Positions 10,268 to 22,498 of a stretch of DNA of 64,000 nucleotides are shown here, piece by piece. A model generated the notes under the pieces. The model had not been told where the DNA came from. It saw nothing but the letters and a program-made list of their open reading frames with translations, and searched no databases. The DNA comes from Beta vulgaris subsp. vulgaris (Eukaryota; Streptophyta; Magnoliopsida; Caryophyllales; Amaranthaceae): NCBI RefSeq assembly GCF_026745355.1, contig NC_079209.1, forward strand, positions 21,794,266 to 21,858,265, given 5' to 3'. The position numbers and the translations under genes were made by a program. The stretch's first letter is position 1, and each line of letters starts with the position of its first letter.

Positions 10268-11047
10268 GTAAGAATTATATTAACCACCAAAATAGACAAG
10301 TACATCCAAAAACTCTTCTAGAAAGGAGCAGCCCAACTAGGTTGGCCTATAATTGTAATATTTTGATTTTTATACTATTATAATTTAACTTTCACCATCG
10401 TTATTATTTTTTGCTAATATTAATTTCTAAAAAACAAATGTTATCATTTATACTGCTGTTGGATTAGTTTCAAATATTATCCTTTTTCTATAATATTTAC
10501 TATAAACTGACGTTAAATATATTAATAGTTTGAGGTTATACATGAGCGAAAGTAAAACTTAAACTATTGCAATTAAAATTAAAACAACGAACAACCTATT
10601 ATATTCCATTAATTTACCTCCAAATGAAAAGAATAAAACATGTCATTTTTAAACATATAAAGCGTGTTCCCTATTTAGATCTTAGTACATTGATATGGAT
10701 GTTCTTTTAGTGATTTGGTTGTTTATTTATTCTTATTCATCAGTAATTTGTGGACAAAAGTGCAAGTAATTTATTCATTAATAAGTTGAACTACATGATA
10801 AATATAAGAAAGTATAGATCATAAGTAATTTTGAATATTAGCAATTACAAATGAAGGGTTATAGGCGTTTTATAGCGAGATGTCAAAATGACATCTCACA
10901 AAAATTTGGTACATTAAGTCAAAGTCGTACCAATATAGAGTTATTTGGTACCAAAATATAACCTTGGTACCAAACTGAAATTTGATACAAAAATAGAGCT
11001 GGTACCAAAGTACTATATTTGAGTTGCCATACTTGCTCATCATAAAT
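10268..11047. other. AT-rich spacer with a perfect palindrome and repeated GGTACC
   Basis: No gene. At 10877-10897 the arms GAGATGTCA and TGACATCTC pair around AAA. Downstream to about 11030, GGTACC or a one-base variant recurs about six times, often as TTGGTACCAAA. The rest is AT-rich and featureless to me. Confidence 0.5.
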
Positions 11048-11260
11048 CACTATAGGAAAAAGGGCCAAGAATTGCGTGACTTAGGGGTTGCGTTTTTCGA
11101 CCGTTGCCCTTGGCACAACAACCTTTAACAATTTTGAAGGGTTGCGGTTATTGATAACATTCCTTAACTAATAAGAGATGTGGTTTTTGGTAAAAATCGC
11201 ATCCCTTCATCAACTAAGGGTTCCGGTTATTGGTAAAATCACATCCGTTTTTTTTTTCAT
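11048..11260 (+). mobile_element. One terminus of a CACTA (En/Spm) transposon
   Basis: Begins CACTATAGGAAAAAGGG, close to the common plant CACTA end CACTACAAGAAAAA. The next 200 bp have subterminal direct and inverted repeats built on GGTTGCGGTTATTG and its variants (about 11083, 11143, 11170, 11220). It is cut off where the copia fragment begins. The second terminus and a transposase are not visible. Confidence 0.55.
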
Positions 11261-11261
11261 T

Positions 11262-12036
11262 TGTTTGGTCAACTTGATATACATGATTACATTCAATATG
11301 TTTCGTGTGCTCATAAAAATTAGGATTCCTGGCAATATGCAATATATGTAGATTGACTATCACAAAATAATCTCATCCCAGCAGGATGCTGAACTCCAAG
11401 ATCATACAAAAGTTGTTTCAACCACTTTAATTCACAGATAATAGTAGCCATAGAATGATGTTCTGCCTCTGCAAATTAAAAGAACGAGACACAATAGGTT
11501 GATTCTTAGTTATCCAGGAAACAGGAGAATACCCCAACTGAACAAACCATCCACTCAAAGATCTTCTAATAAGAGGGCAACTAGCCCAATCAGAATCATA
11601 CCATCCTTCAAGACAGAGATCATCACTATCTGAACGAAATAAAATACCATGTTCTGGATTTTTTGTTTAAATATCACACCACTCGCAAGGTGGCCTCCGA
11701 GTGTACAACACGCGATGCCTGGATAAACTTTGACAAGATATGAAAAGAATATGCTAAATCAGGGCGAATAACAGCAAGATAAATCAAACTTTCCATCAAA
11801 TTTATATATTGTTCTGCGTTGTCCATTAAAGGGCCATCAGCCAAAGCAAGCTGATGATGCTGCTTCATAGGAAAATCTACAAGTTTAGCTCCCAACAACC
11901 TACACTCCGAAATAATGTCTATAGCATATTTTCTTTGACTAATAAAAATTCCCTGTGGGCCTCTGGCAGCCTACATGCCTAAAAAATACTTCAAAACACC
12001 CAAATCTTTCATTTTAAAAACTTTTTCCTAGATAAG
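11262..12036 (-). pseudogene. pol: Ty1/copia fragment: end of reverse transcriptase plus RNase H
   Basis: Read on the minus strand: MKDLGVLKYFLGM near 12015, then SQRKYAIDIISECRLLGAKL, LALADGPLMDNAEQYINLM, SLIYLAVIRPDLAYSFHILS and SEATLRVV. RNase H follows with stops (YDSDWASCP, VSWITKNQ, then LHIARNPNFYEHTKHIEC near 11300). These blocks are the normal copia order after the YVDD motif. It has no LTR, and is cut by the LINE on one side and the CACTA end on the other. Confidence 0.8.
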
Positions 12037-12613
12037 TATTTTTTTTGTAAAAATGTAAGAAGTATTATTACCAAATACCATGAAAGCACCATCACCACAT
12101 TACAGACACTAAACAGACAGCCAAACAACACTGAAACTACAGTAACAAACATACACCACCTAACTGGTCATAAGTGAGTTAAACCAGTTTCTTTCAGCGT
12201 GACTCCAATTATCTAACAGCTTACTGCGAATTCTAATACAAACACAACTTTTATGCTTTTAACAACAATATCAAGGCGAGTGACAACTAAATCCCAGTAA
12301 GCCTTGTTTCTTGTTTTCCGGAAGTAATAAATCATTGTTGCCAAGCTAGCATAGCAGGTTTGCTGAATCTTTTTACTATTCTATCTTCTACCCCATTTCT
12401 TCCAGATCACATACATGTTTTATTTCAGGGCCTCTATAACTTATATTCAACCATTGCATGATATTTTGACAAATCTGCTGATTGTATGCACGCCTAAAGA
12501 TAGGTGGTTGCAAGTTTCCATCTCCCGGCCACATAGCACATATGACATATCATTGCAAATCTCTGCGTTCCCTAGTCTTTCTCTAGTTCAATGTTTCCCA
12601 TAAGCAATCAACC

Positions 12614-14849
12614 ATGCTAGGAAAGTATGTTTTGGCAATTCGCATTATTCTAAACCCAGTGATGTCAGTTCACCTTCTAATATTGCCTAGTAAGCCATCC
12701 ATACCCCTCCTTGACACTGTAATTCCTGCTTCCATCCAGCCATTGTTTGTTCTGGTAGGCTATTTTCATCTGGTCTCTTACATTACATATAGCCTTCCAA
12801 ACTTCACTAACATCCCTAGCAGGTTCATACACCCACCAATCTTCCCCCTTGATGTACACATAGTGAACCCACCTTATCCAACGTATGTCTTCCTTTTGAG
12901 AAATCTGTCAAACATACTTCCCAAGAGCAGCAACATTCCATTGGAAAATATCCCTCACTCCAAGGCCACCAAACTTCTTAGTTTTGCAAACCCACTCCCA
13001 TGCAACAGGGGGAACTTTATGGAGGGAAATCTTTCCTTCCCATAAGAAGGTTCTACAAATCGCACAATCTTCTTTGGAACACACTTAGGCATGTGAAAAA
13101 CTTAGGCCCAGTAAGAGTGGGTACTCATCAAAACTACATCCACCAAGACATTCCTGGCAGCATAGGAAAGATGTCTTGAAGTCCAGCAGAGAATTCTTTT
13201 AGTAATATTATCCACCAGCACATCACAGTCTGAGATAGATATCTTTTTGGAGGTGATTGGTACCCCTAAATATCTAAAAGGAAAATCCCTCGTAGTAAAC
13301 CCGGTCACTTGCACAATCCTTTGCTTGATTTCATCTTTAACATTGCCAAAAATAAATGGATGTTTTATCATTATTAGCAGATAAGCCAGAGACTTCTGAG
13401 AAAGCTTTCATAGCTCTAATCATGAGAACAACATATTTCACTTCACCTTTACAGAAAAGCATTGAGTCATCTGCAAATATGAGATGATTAAGCTTTAGGT
13501 GATTACATCTACAGTGATAGCTGAAATCATCTCTTTTGCTCATATAGTTGCCAGAATCCTGGAAAAATATTCCATAGCTATCACAAACAACAGAGGGGAT
13601 ACGGGATCCCCCCCTGTCTAAGACCTTTCTTCCCCTGAAAGAAGCTATACAATCCTCCATTGAAGCTTAAAGAGTAAGAAGGGGAAGAATACACACCATG
13701 ACCTAATCTATGAACTGTGTAGGAAACTTCATTGCCACCATAAGCTCCTTAATGAAATTCCAACTTATGGAATCATATGCTTTCCTTAAGTCAATTTTCA
13801 TTGTGCATCTAGGAGGAGATCTCTTCCTTTTATAATGCTTCAAAAGATCTCGACAGATGAGAATGTTGTGCATGATTTGTCTATTAGATTCAAATGCACT
13901 TTGTATTGGGTTGATGATACTTGGTATAATCGCCTTCAATCTGGAACAAAGCATTTTAGAAATAATTTTATATAGAACATTGCAACAAGCAATGGGCCAG
14001 AATTGTGTGACACTTTCAGGGTGTTCAACCTTAGGCACAAGATATAGAGTTGTGGCATTAATCTGCTTTAACATCTTCCTTGTTGGGAAAAAATTCAGCA
14101 CTGCATCAATCATATCTCCTCCAATATAATCCTAAGCTTTTTTTAAAAAAAAAAAAAACACTAGAGTAATGATTTTGTCCAGCTGACTTGTTTTCATCCA
14201 TGTTAAACAAAGTTATCTTAACATCTTCCCTAGTGAACAAGGCATACAATTCTCTCTATTGACTATCAGACACCAGAGGGCCATCAGCAACCACCCTCTT
14301 ACTAACATGTGTCTGGGTATCATAATCAGACCTAAGGAGATCTGTATAAAATTCCATAAAAGCAGCGTCAGTACCATGAGCATTGTCTTGCCAAACACTA
14401 GCTAGATTTTAAATTCTGTAATCATGATTCCGGATTCTCCTCTTCTTTAAAAAAGCATGGAAGTAGGTTGAGTTTTCATTCCCTCCTTTTATCCATTCTT
14501 GTTTAATGTTTTGCTTCAAAAAGGACAATCTAGCCTTATTGAGCCTAGTATACTCTTCCTTTTCTTCAAACTCCTGATTGTGCAAATCTGCATCCAGAGA
14601 ATTAAAATAAATATGTTGTTGTATTGTCACTAGTCTAGTCAATGCTAGACTAGCCTTATTCTCAATATCATAAAATTTATTTTTATTTAACTTCCTTAAT
14701 CCCCCTTTCAGTATTTTTAGACTCTTCACAACTTTGTACATAGGGACACCAACCACATTGCTTTGCCATACCTGTTGCACTATCACATTAAATTCATCAG
14801 AGAGAGTCCACATGTTACAGAACTTGAATGGTTTATTTAGTCTCACCAC
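12614..14849 (-). pseudogene. LINE ORF2: linker, reverse transcriptase and zinc-binding C-terminus
   Basis: The linker at 14849-14409 (NKPFKFCNMWTLSDEF...) leads into the RT. RT blocks are LYLVPKVEHPESVTQFWPIA, then SAFESNRQIMHNILICRDLL, MKIDLRKAYDSISWNF (14113-13703), HLIFADDSMLF (13660-13337), FRYLGVPITSKKI and AARNVLVDVVLMSTHSYWA (13371-13102). The FADD catalytic motif is intact. The C-terminal zf-RVT part, with WKAICNVRDQM and GYGWLT, lies at 12859-12677. The blocks lie in different frames with several stops, so it is dead. Confidence 0.8.
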
Positions 14850-14869
14850 ATCTTATTCAATCTTGATTA

Positions 14870-16264
14870 AGCAAGGACACTGATCATAAATACCTTATGG
14901 CAAGAAAGAGGCATTATAATCCAGGAACATCTCCAACCATCCTTCATTACAAAAAATCCTATCAATTTTAGAGAACACTCTGTTTTTCCCCTCCTTTTTA
15001 TTTAACTAAGTAAATCTTGGTCCACTTGGGTGAAGTGGGTTAATGAGATGTACATCAAGGATCAACAGTGGAGTACTTATGTTGCTCCTGATAGTTCCAG
15101 CTGGGCATGGAAGTATATTTGTCAGGCAAAAGAAGAAATGAAGGTGAAACTTGGAGGGGATCAATGGTTGCAAGACATCAGGTATAGCATTAACAAATAG
15201 TATACAGCAGTGAATGGAAGTGATACAAGAGTCCAATGGAGCTCTTATGTGTGGAATAGATACACTCAGCCTAAGCATCGATTTATCTTATGGCTGAGTG
15301 TGGAAAACAGGCTGAAAACCAAAGATAGGTTGAAAAGAATTGGTGTGTGTGCTGATGATGTGTGTCCTATATGTGGACAACATGGTGAAACTGTTAAGCA
15401 CTTGTTCTTCCAATGTTACTACAGTAGTCAGTGCATTGAGCAGGTGCTAAGATGGTTGGGTATGCATTGGAATGCCAGGAATGTACTTCAGCTATGTAGA
15501 TGGATCAAAGGGAGATACACTGGGTCCAGTTTTCAGAAAAAGGTGGGTATAGCTGCTGTAGCTGATACAGTTTACTCCATCTGGAGAGTGCATAATTCTG
15601 CGCATTGGGATGGCCTTGTGGTGATTAGTAGTAAGATTGTACAGGAGATAAAGTACTGTGTGAAAGAGAGAATTAAACAGCTCATGAGTGACAAAGTGAA
15701 GGATAGGGACAGAAGATGGTTTGACAATGTATAAGCTGGGCTTGTCCAGTGCGTAGTGTGATTTGCTGTGGCAAATGGCTAGGTGTAGTTTTGGTTGTGC
15801 TATTAATCTACTTATCTGTTTCAAAAAAAAAAAAAAAATCTTGGTCCACTTGTCCACATCTCCTGCAAACAGCTATCTCTCAAGCATTGTCTAAAATATG
15901 CTACCTCTTCCAAAGTAATAGATGAACCTATTCTTTTACCAATGTGAAGTACGTTGTTAAAGTCACCTAACACAACCTAAGTACATGTGATACAACCACT
16001 AATAACATGAAGTTCCCTCCATAGGCTCTTCCTTTCATCCGTATCATTTGAGCCATAGACTACTGTAAGAGCAAAACTCTTCCTTGTAGGCATGTGCTCC
16101 GCATACAGTGAATGTGCTACGTAGAAGACCCCCATATATTCACACAAAAAAATTGCCAGCCATACTAGCCAGATCCTCCCACCATGATGATGAGAATAAT
16201 TGGTAACAACAGACCACCTATTACAAATCTTAGGGAAAGCCTTTTGAAAATTCAAATGTTTCAC
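14870..16264 (-). pseudogene. LINE endonuclease domain, split by a LINE insertion
   Basis: An APE-type endonuclease nicks the target for reverse transcription. NYSHHHGGRIWLVW and LTVVYGSNDTDERKSLWREL at 16210-16020 match the core. The C-terminal part resumes beyond the insertion as SKIDRIFCNEGWLEMF and PCLIKIE at about 14970-14870. The insertion at 15029-15835 and frame breaks disable it. Confidence 0.7.
15029..15835 (+). mobile_element. 5'-truncated LINE insertion with poly(A) and 17-bp target duplication
   Basis: The plus-strand insert carries only the end of ORF2: WVNEMYIKDQQWSTYV, then from 15210 the zinc-binding C-terminus QPKHRFILWLSVENRLKTKD, CPICGQHGETVKHLFFQC, to a stop at 15732. 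About 100 bp of 3' UTR and a run of about 15 A follow. The duplication AAATCTTGGTCCACTTG flanks it at 15012-15028 and 15836-15852, proving target-primed insertion. It belongs to the same family as the LINE it interrupts and is cleaner, so it is younger. Confidence 0.92.
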
Positions 16265-16517
16265 CCTTGTCTCTAGGAGTCCAAATAGTCAATATTATGA
16301 TGATTCAAAAACCATTTAATATCTCCATGTTTTGCGGACTATTTAGACCCCTAACATTCTAGAAACCAAATTTGTCCATTAAGAGGAATGACTCCTCCCC
16401 ACCTCCAGTTGTGTTAATACTTGGAGGTGCTACTTTCATATTACCCTGAGTGTGATCCTTTTCCTAAACTGCTTTCTCATGCTGACTGTGCATTCTTATT
16501 TCTTGATTATTATTCAG

Positions 16518-16751
16518 TTATGTCTCCCTTTCAGTCCTATTGACAACAGCAGTAGGAACAATAACTGACACTAGAGCAATATGATTTACTTTCTCCTTAG
16601 CGATCCAAAACTGTTTTGGCTTGATCTTTCTAAGTGCCACTTCATACTTCTTATGTCTACATTCTTCTTGTGTATGACCTATACCTCTACAATCTCCACG
16701 GATTATATGCTTACATTCAAATATCACTTGTTGCTTTTTAACAACACCCAT
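16518..16751 (-). pseudogene. LINE ORF1 end with zinc-knuckle-like motif
   Basis: Nucleic-acid-binding ORF1 relic. FECKHIIRGDCRGIGHTQEE and CRHKK resemble the plant LINE Gag-like C-x2-C-x4-H-x4-C knuckle, and KPKQFWIAKEK resembles the QVWRPK stretch that follows it in this family. It lies upstream of the endonuclease on the same strand, as expected. Confidence 0.5.
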
Positions 16752-16850
16752 CTCATTTACAAAAGAAATTTCCTCAACACCTCAACTAAGACTCAAGCAT
16801 ATTCTATGATGTGCTTTTGAGCAGTAGCTGTGTCAGTTCTAATTGGCTTC

Positions 16851-17775
16851 CCAATCAAACTCACAATCTTGTTTAGTGTGCCCTTCCCCCAATATTTCAA
16901 TATTAAGTTATTTATTTTGGTAGTGCAGCTGTTGTGGTTTTAACATTGTAGTGTGCCCTTCCCCCAATATTTCAATCAAACTCACACATTTTAACTAGTT
17001 ACTACAATATTAAGTTATTTATTTGGTGATTTATTTAGATGCACATTTTAACATTAGTTATTGAATATTGTGTATTATCTATAGTATTATATTGTTTTAT
17101 TTGGATGAATTCAATTACAAAATTCACATTTTACATTAGCTGTTGAAAATTTATTCGGTGATTTATGTCAATGTATATTTCATGTTAAGTTGTTTTCATT
17201 ATGAAGGATTTTTGTTTTTTACCCGTTATTTTTACCATGTTTTGAATATTACCATCTTATACTTTTTTTTAAAATTTAGCACCTTATATCATAGTAAATA
17301 AATGGACTTTCGAGCAGATAGCGGAACCAAAAATTGTGTCTTCTCCTTGATAAAGAGATAAAAAGGATGAAGCAAATTGTTGATTGTATCCTAAACACTC
17401 TTATAACCGTGTCTCAACCGTTCCCCTTAGAAGAATATATGCTTCTAAAGGATGAGGTTGAATCCACTTTTCTTCTTTACTAAACTAACACCATTTTTTT
17501 ATTCTCAAAAAAGAAAAGAATGAAGGGGTTATTCATAGATTTTTTTGACTTGCTAAAAATCACCACCTTGAATTGTTTTTTGGTGGATTTTCTTATGATA
17601 TAGGGCCACTTGCAAGAACTTTTTTCCTCCATTTCTTTATTCTCTTCCAGATTTTGTCCATTCAGCTTCCCCGGCTATTCTTTCACCCCTATTTTTACTG
17701 CTCTCTCACCATCCTAAATTCATCCTCACCAACCTTACATGTGAGTACAACAAAGCCTTAATTTTGATGAGCTTA
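16851..17775. other. AT-rich spacer with a short partial duplication
   Basis: No gene seen. The string TAGTGTGCCCTTCCCCCAAT plus about nine more bases occurs at about 16875 and again at about 16950, and ATATTAAGTTATTTATTT recurs close by. The rest is T-rich low-complexity sequence. Confidence 0.5.
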
Positions 17776-17966
17776 TGTTGGATTGTATACTAGTTATATT
17801 GGGTTGTATTTATGGTGTTGTTATGTTTGGCCCTTGTAGTTATGTGTTGTATTGACCCATATGCTAGAGTAACTCTTCCTAGGGTTGTATATGTTTACTG
17901 CCAAAGGCAATCTCAATACACAACTTGACACATCTTTAAACCAAACACGACCCTTCTGTCGTGGCA
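17776..17966 (+). repeat. 5' LTR of the copia element
   Basis: TGTTGGATTG...GTCGTGGCA, 191 bp, nearly identical to the copy at 22499-22690. A PBS follows immediately. Confidence 0.92.
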
Positions 17967-17989
17967 TGGTATCATAGCCGGAAAACTGA

Positions 17990-18931
17990 ACTTGCATGGC
18001 GAACTTGCTCATCTCCTTGCCATAACCCAGTCCTCACCCGAGTGAACCAGGAGGGATCCAAAATATGTCATGGGCGACCAGAAAAAGATTGTAGACACGG
18101 GAAAAGGAGAGTGGCATGTGACAGCCACCTCCACATATTACCTCGGATCCGGTGACTAGTCGGGGAACGTGATCTTTACAAGGGATAATTACGTGAGTTG
18201 AGCGAGGATATGACCATCTCCCTTAGAGTCAGACGTAAATTCGGATTTGTGGATGGAGTGATAAGCAAACCCGAGGACCCTAATGCACTACTTTACTAGG
18301 AAAAGGTTCATTAAATGATCGTATCGTGGATTCTACGGAGCATGGAACGTAAAATTACAGCTACAATCCCTTTGCACGATACTACTAAGGAGTTGTGGGA
18401 TTGCCTCGAATGTAGGTTTTGCGTGGCGAATGGGCCACGTATTCAACAGCTTAAGGCTACGGATTGTGTAAACAAACAAAGACCATGAGCATTGATGAGC
18501 ATTACACAAAATTCTTGGGCTACTATGACGAGTTGGCACGATTGAAGCCCTTACCATCGTGTGTGTAAGAAATGCGATTGTGGGATTGCGTTGAGATTAT
18601 CGAAGGAGCGATACGAAGAAATTTTCCACCAATTCTTGATTGGTTTGGATACCGAAGCATATGGTGTTGTGCGCACCAACTTACTCTCCCAACAGCCTTT
18701 GGGGGATTTAAACCATGCACATCAAGCCATATTCAGGAGGAACAGTTGAGGGCGGTGGGTCGTGGGCGGGGCAGTAATGAAAGTGTTCGCGCCTTCCTTG
18801 CTAAGGCCAAAAGAGGGAAAGGGAGATATAATCGAGTTGATAAGAGTAAGCTTTTAGGCCCTAACTGCAAGCAACGGGGGCACGAGGTAAGAACGTGTTT
18901 TAGAATTCATGGAAACTCGCGTGTGGTATGA
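17990..18931 (+). pseudogene. gag: Copia Gag, broken
   Basis: Gag-like capsid gene in several frames. SLRVRRKFGFVDG-like residues lie near 18220, and SMERKITATIPLHDTTKELW near 18340-18400. FLIGLDTEAYGVVRTNLLSQ lies at 18640-18690. The nucleocapsid knuckle is reduced to CKQRGHEVRTCFRIHG at 18868-18915. Stops at 18297, 18313 and 18486 and frame changes prevent translation. Confidence 0.75.
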
Positions 18932-19204
18932 GGAACGCCTCCGTGCACGTCAGTGCGGACGCACGGATAGAGCTGGGTGCGCTGAGGGTGGTGTTGGGGT
19001 AGCATCGGGTGACCGCTTTAGGTGTTGGCACGTCGGGGGTTGGTGGGACAACCCTTGGTGTAGGGAGCTCGTGCGCATGCTGTGAGTGATGGTGCGTTTA
19101 GTCCCGCCCCTAGGGAACGTGGTGCACCACTTTTTGATCTCACACCAGAACATATACATACACTTATGAACCTTATTAACAATTAACAGTCTACTAGTGA
19201 TCGT

Positions 19205-19504
19205 ATGATCGGTGAGAATAATGATTTAGAGTGGATTATCGATACCAGAGCCTCACATCACATCGCTAAAGTTTTATCTGCTTTGCATTATGTGCGTGTT
19301 ATTACAGGATGCCCTGTAAGTCTCCCTAATGGGCATATTCTGCTATTGCCACTCAACAAGGGGATGTGTATTTTACTAAAAAATCTTATGTTACGCGATG
19401 TGTTGTTTGTTCCTGAGTTTTCTTTTAATTTGATTTTTGTATCCCATTTGGTGTCTGATAATGCATGTATTATTCAATTCACTCCCTCTTTATGTGCTAT
19501 ATAG
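19205..19504 (+). pseudogene. pol: Copia protease with mutated active site
   Basis: Aspartic protease of the copia polyprotein. The active-site motif is normally W-x-x-D-S/T-G-A-S-x-H. Here it reads WIIDTRASHH (19231-19260), so the conserved Gly is Arg. The following VLFVPEFSFNLIFVSHLVSD is the standard end of the domain. The substitution should abolish activity even if the frame were open. Confidence 0.8.
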
Positions 19505-20330
19505 GACCGACCTTCAAGGGATATGATTAAAGCAGGTGAACGCCGAGGGGGTCTCTACTTCTTCCGCATAGTGGCTGTTGTGCAAGCATTTGGACTTAAT
19601 GGTGTGAGTGAGTTTGATCTGTGACATCAAAGGTTAGGTCACCCTTAGGGACGAGTTGTGAAGCTTCTTCATGTTATTCGTTCTAGTGTCCATAGGAAGA
19701 AATCGAATAAATTTTGTGATGTTTGTTCTTTGGCTTAACAAACACGTGATAACTTTCTTGCTAGTTCCAATAAAGCTAGACGTTTATTTGAGTTGATACA
19801 TTGTGATTTTTGGGACCCCTATAATACCCCTTCGTCTTGCGGAGTAGTTTATTTTTTGTTACTTGATGATTATTCCCGTACTTTGTGGGTTTATCTCTTG
19901 AATAATAAAATTAAAGTTTACAAATGCTTTACCTCTTTGTTCGCGATGGTCACATGTCAATTTAAAACCAATGTTAAAACTTTTCGTAGTGACATTGGTA
20001 CGGAGTTTCATTGTATGTTTGATTTCTTTCAACGTAGTGGTATCTTATTTCAGACCTCTTCTACTGGCACCCCTCAACAAAATGGGCGAGTTGAGAGAAA
20101 ACACCAACATATCTTGATTGTGAGTAGAGCTTTAATGTTTCAAACCAACCTACATGTTCCTTTTTTTGGGAGAACGTGTGCTTTACGTTGTTCATTTGAT
20201 CAATCGTACTCCTTCTAGGGTCTTAGAGAATAAAACATTATATGAATTGATTTTTGGCCATGCTCCTAAATCTGATCTTTTGTGGGTGTTATGTCGTTTG
20301 TGATTTGCTCATAATAAAAGGCCAAAAGGG
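19505..20330 (+). pseudogene. pol: Copia integrase, broken
   Basis: The zinc domain is visible as HQRLGHP followed by a stop, then CDVCSLA and a stop (19625-19740). The catalytic core at 19793-20218 has IHCDFWDPY (first Asp), FRSDIGTEFHCMF (second Asp) and PQQNGRVERKHQH (Glu). A frameshift near 20165 breaks the end. A Pro/Ser-rich linker to RT follows at 20337-20770. Confidence 0.85.
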
Positions 20331-21039
20331 ATAAATTTGCTCCTTGGAGTCGTAAGTGTGTATTTCTTGGACCCCACAAGAACGAAAGGGTGGAAATTGT
20401 ATGATTTGGAGATGAGAGATATTTTTGTGTCAAGAGATATTCAATTTTTTGAACCATCTTTCTCTTATATTTCTTCTTCTCCTAATGCTTCACCTCACCA
20501 ACATGACTCCTTCCCTTCTTCTCCTAATTCCTTCCCTTTAGCTGATGACCCAACGGATACCCCCAATCCATCTCCTTCTTTTGAACCAGGCCCAGACACC
20601 CCCAGCCCACATGCATCCCCCACGCTTCCTTCTTCCTTGAGTCTGGGCGCAGCTCCCCCACCCACTATTCCTACCCCCACGTCAGGCCTAGTTATTGGCC
20701 CCCTGATCCACACTCCTTTGTATCCCCTCATCCAGCCTTCTCGGCCCAACCTAAACCTCCTACCTCCCCTCCTTTGGGTCGCGGCCATCGTGCCAAGCAC
20801 CCTAGCGCTCTTTTGCGTGATTATGTGGTGCATATGGTGACTGAGAGCCCCCCTCTAGGTTCACATCATGTTCCACGTCCCTCAGGTACTACTCCTTATT
20901 CTATAGCTTATTTTGTGAATTGTGATAATTTTTCTATGCGGCACTGTGCTTTTCTTGCAACAGTTGATGAAGGCATTGAGCCCAAATCTTTTGAGGAGGC
21001 TATGGATTTTTCTGGTTGGCGGGAGGTTATGTAGAAAGA

Positions 21040-22440
21040 AATAAGTGTTATTGAGGATGATATACTTGGGTCATGACCACTCTTCCTCATGGGAAGAAAG
21101 CTTTGGGATGCAAATGGGTGTATAAAATGAAATATAAATCGTTGAACGTCTTAAATCTCAGTTAGTTAGTTTTGGCAATCATCAGGTGGAAGCGATTGAT
21201 TATAATGAGACTTTTGCTCATGTGGCCAAGATGGTCACTATTCGCACTTTTATTGTTATTGTTGCTGCTCAGAATTGGGAGGTGCATCAGATGGATGTTT
21301 ACAATGCCTTCCTCCATGGTGATCTTGACGAAGAAGAGTATATGAAGCTCGCTTCAAGTTTCACTCCTGCTACTCCTGGTAGGTTTGTAAGTGGCAGAAA
21401 TCTCTTTATGGTCTTCGTCAGCCTCCGAGGTGTTGGTGTAAACTTACAGTGTCACTGTGCTTGTATGGTTTCTCTCACTCTTATTCTGACTACTCTCTCG
21501 TCACTTACTGCCACGAGACCGTTCGTTTGAACCTTCTTGTGTATGCATATGATATCATTATTTCTGGAAATGGTCCTGATGCTATGTATGCTTTTAAAGC
21601 TTATCTTGGTGATTGTTTTTGTAGGAAAGATCTGGGTCCTCTGAAATATTTTCTTGGTGTTGAGGTTCCGCGCAGTTATGATGGTTTCTTCTTGTCTTAG
21701 AGGAAGTATGCTCTTGATATTATTTCCAAAACATATCTCTTAAATGCTAAACCTGCTCACACTCCTTTAGAGAAAAACCATAATCTAGCTCGTGCGGATG
21801 GTCCTCTGTATTCTAACACTGAATATGGCGTCTTGTAGCGCTCCTCATCTATTTGGCTTTTACTCACCCTGATCTGGCTTATTTTGTTCATTTTATTGCT
21901 CATTTTATGAATCATCCTCGTGTGCAACATTGGGAGGCTGCTCTTCGTGTGGTTCGGTATCTTAAAGGATGCCCGGGGCAGGGCATTGTTCTATCATCTA
22001 CATGTGATCTTCATTTGACTGCTTGGTGTGACTCAATTTGGGACAGTTACCCTCTTGCTCGTCGATATGTTACCGATTGGATGATTTTCCTTGGGTCTTC
22101 TCCTATTTCTTAGAAGACTCGGAAACAGCACACTATTTCTGTCTCGTCTGCCAAAGTTGAATATTTTTCCATGGCAGATGTGACAGCCGAATTGAAGTGG
22201 CTTCGACCCTCCTTGGTAGTCTTGGTGTATCTCATACTCTCATTTCTGTGATAGCAAATCAACTCTCTATATCGCTCAGAATCCTGTCTTTGATGAGTGC
22301 ACGAAGCATATAGAAGTTGACTGTCACTATATTCGTGATGCCATCCACATCGGTCTCGTGGCTACTGCGCATGTCTCCACTACAAAACAACTTGCGGGTC
22401 TTTTCACTAAGTCTCTTGGTACTCGTCAATTTAGTATTTG
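21040..22440 (+). pseudogene. pol: Copia reverse transcriptase and RNase H, broken, YVDD changed
   Basis: RT blocks are KKALGCKWVYKMK (about 21097), QMDVYNAFLHGDLDEEEYM (21289-21345) and LVYAYDIIISGNGPDAM (about 21535-21585). The catalytic Y-x-D-D is YAYD, so the first Asp is lost. DLGPLKYFLGVEV, then FTHPDLAYFVHF, EAALRVVRYLKG and WCDSIWDSYPLARRYVTDW (RNase H) follow. Stops at 21032, 21698 and 22112 and several frame changes occur. Confidence 0.85.
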
Positions 22441-22498
22441 CTTTATAAGATGGGCATTTGTGATTCCCATGGCTCAACCTGAAGCGGGGGTGGGGGAG

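Larger units (their letters stand above)
12037..16850 (-). mobile_element. L1-type LINE, minus strand, decayed
   Basis: Target-primed non-LTR element. From right to left it holds a Gag-like zinc-knuckle ORF1 end (16751-16518), an endonuclease (16264-15853 plus 15011-14870), a linker, reverse transcriptase (14113-13100), a C-terminal zinc-binding domain (12860-12620) and a 3' tail with a short A run at about 12047-12040. It is interrupted at 15029-15835 by a second LINE on the other strand. Frameshifts and stops occur throughout. I could not define the 5' end exactly or find a target duplication. Confidence 0.8.

Noticed and set aside
12614..13045. Plus-strand frame of 143 codons.
   Set aside because: Antisense to the LINE zinc-binding domain, with no recognisable motif of its own.
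15492..15857. Minus-strand frame of 121 codons.
   Set aside because: Antisense to the inserted LINE and runs through its poly(A) tail.
20495..20833. Gly-rich frame on the minus strand.
   Set aside because: Shadow of the Pro/Ser-rich linker between copia integrase and RT on the plus strand.
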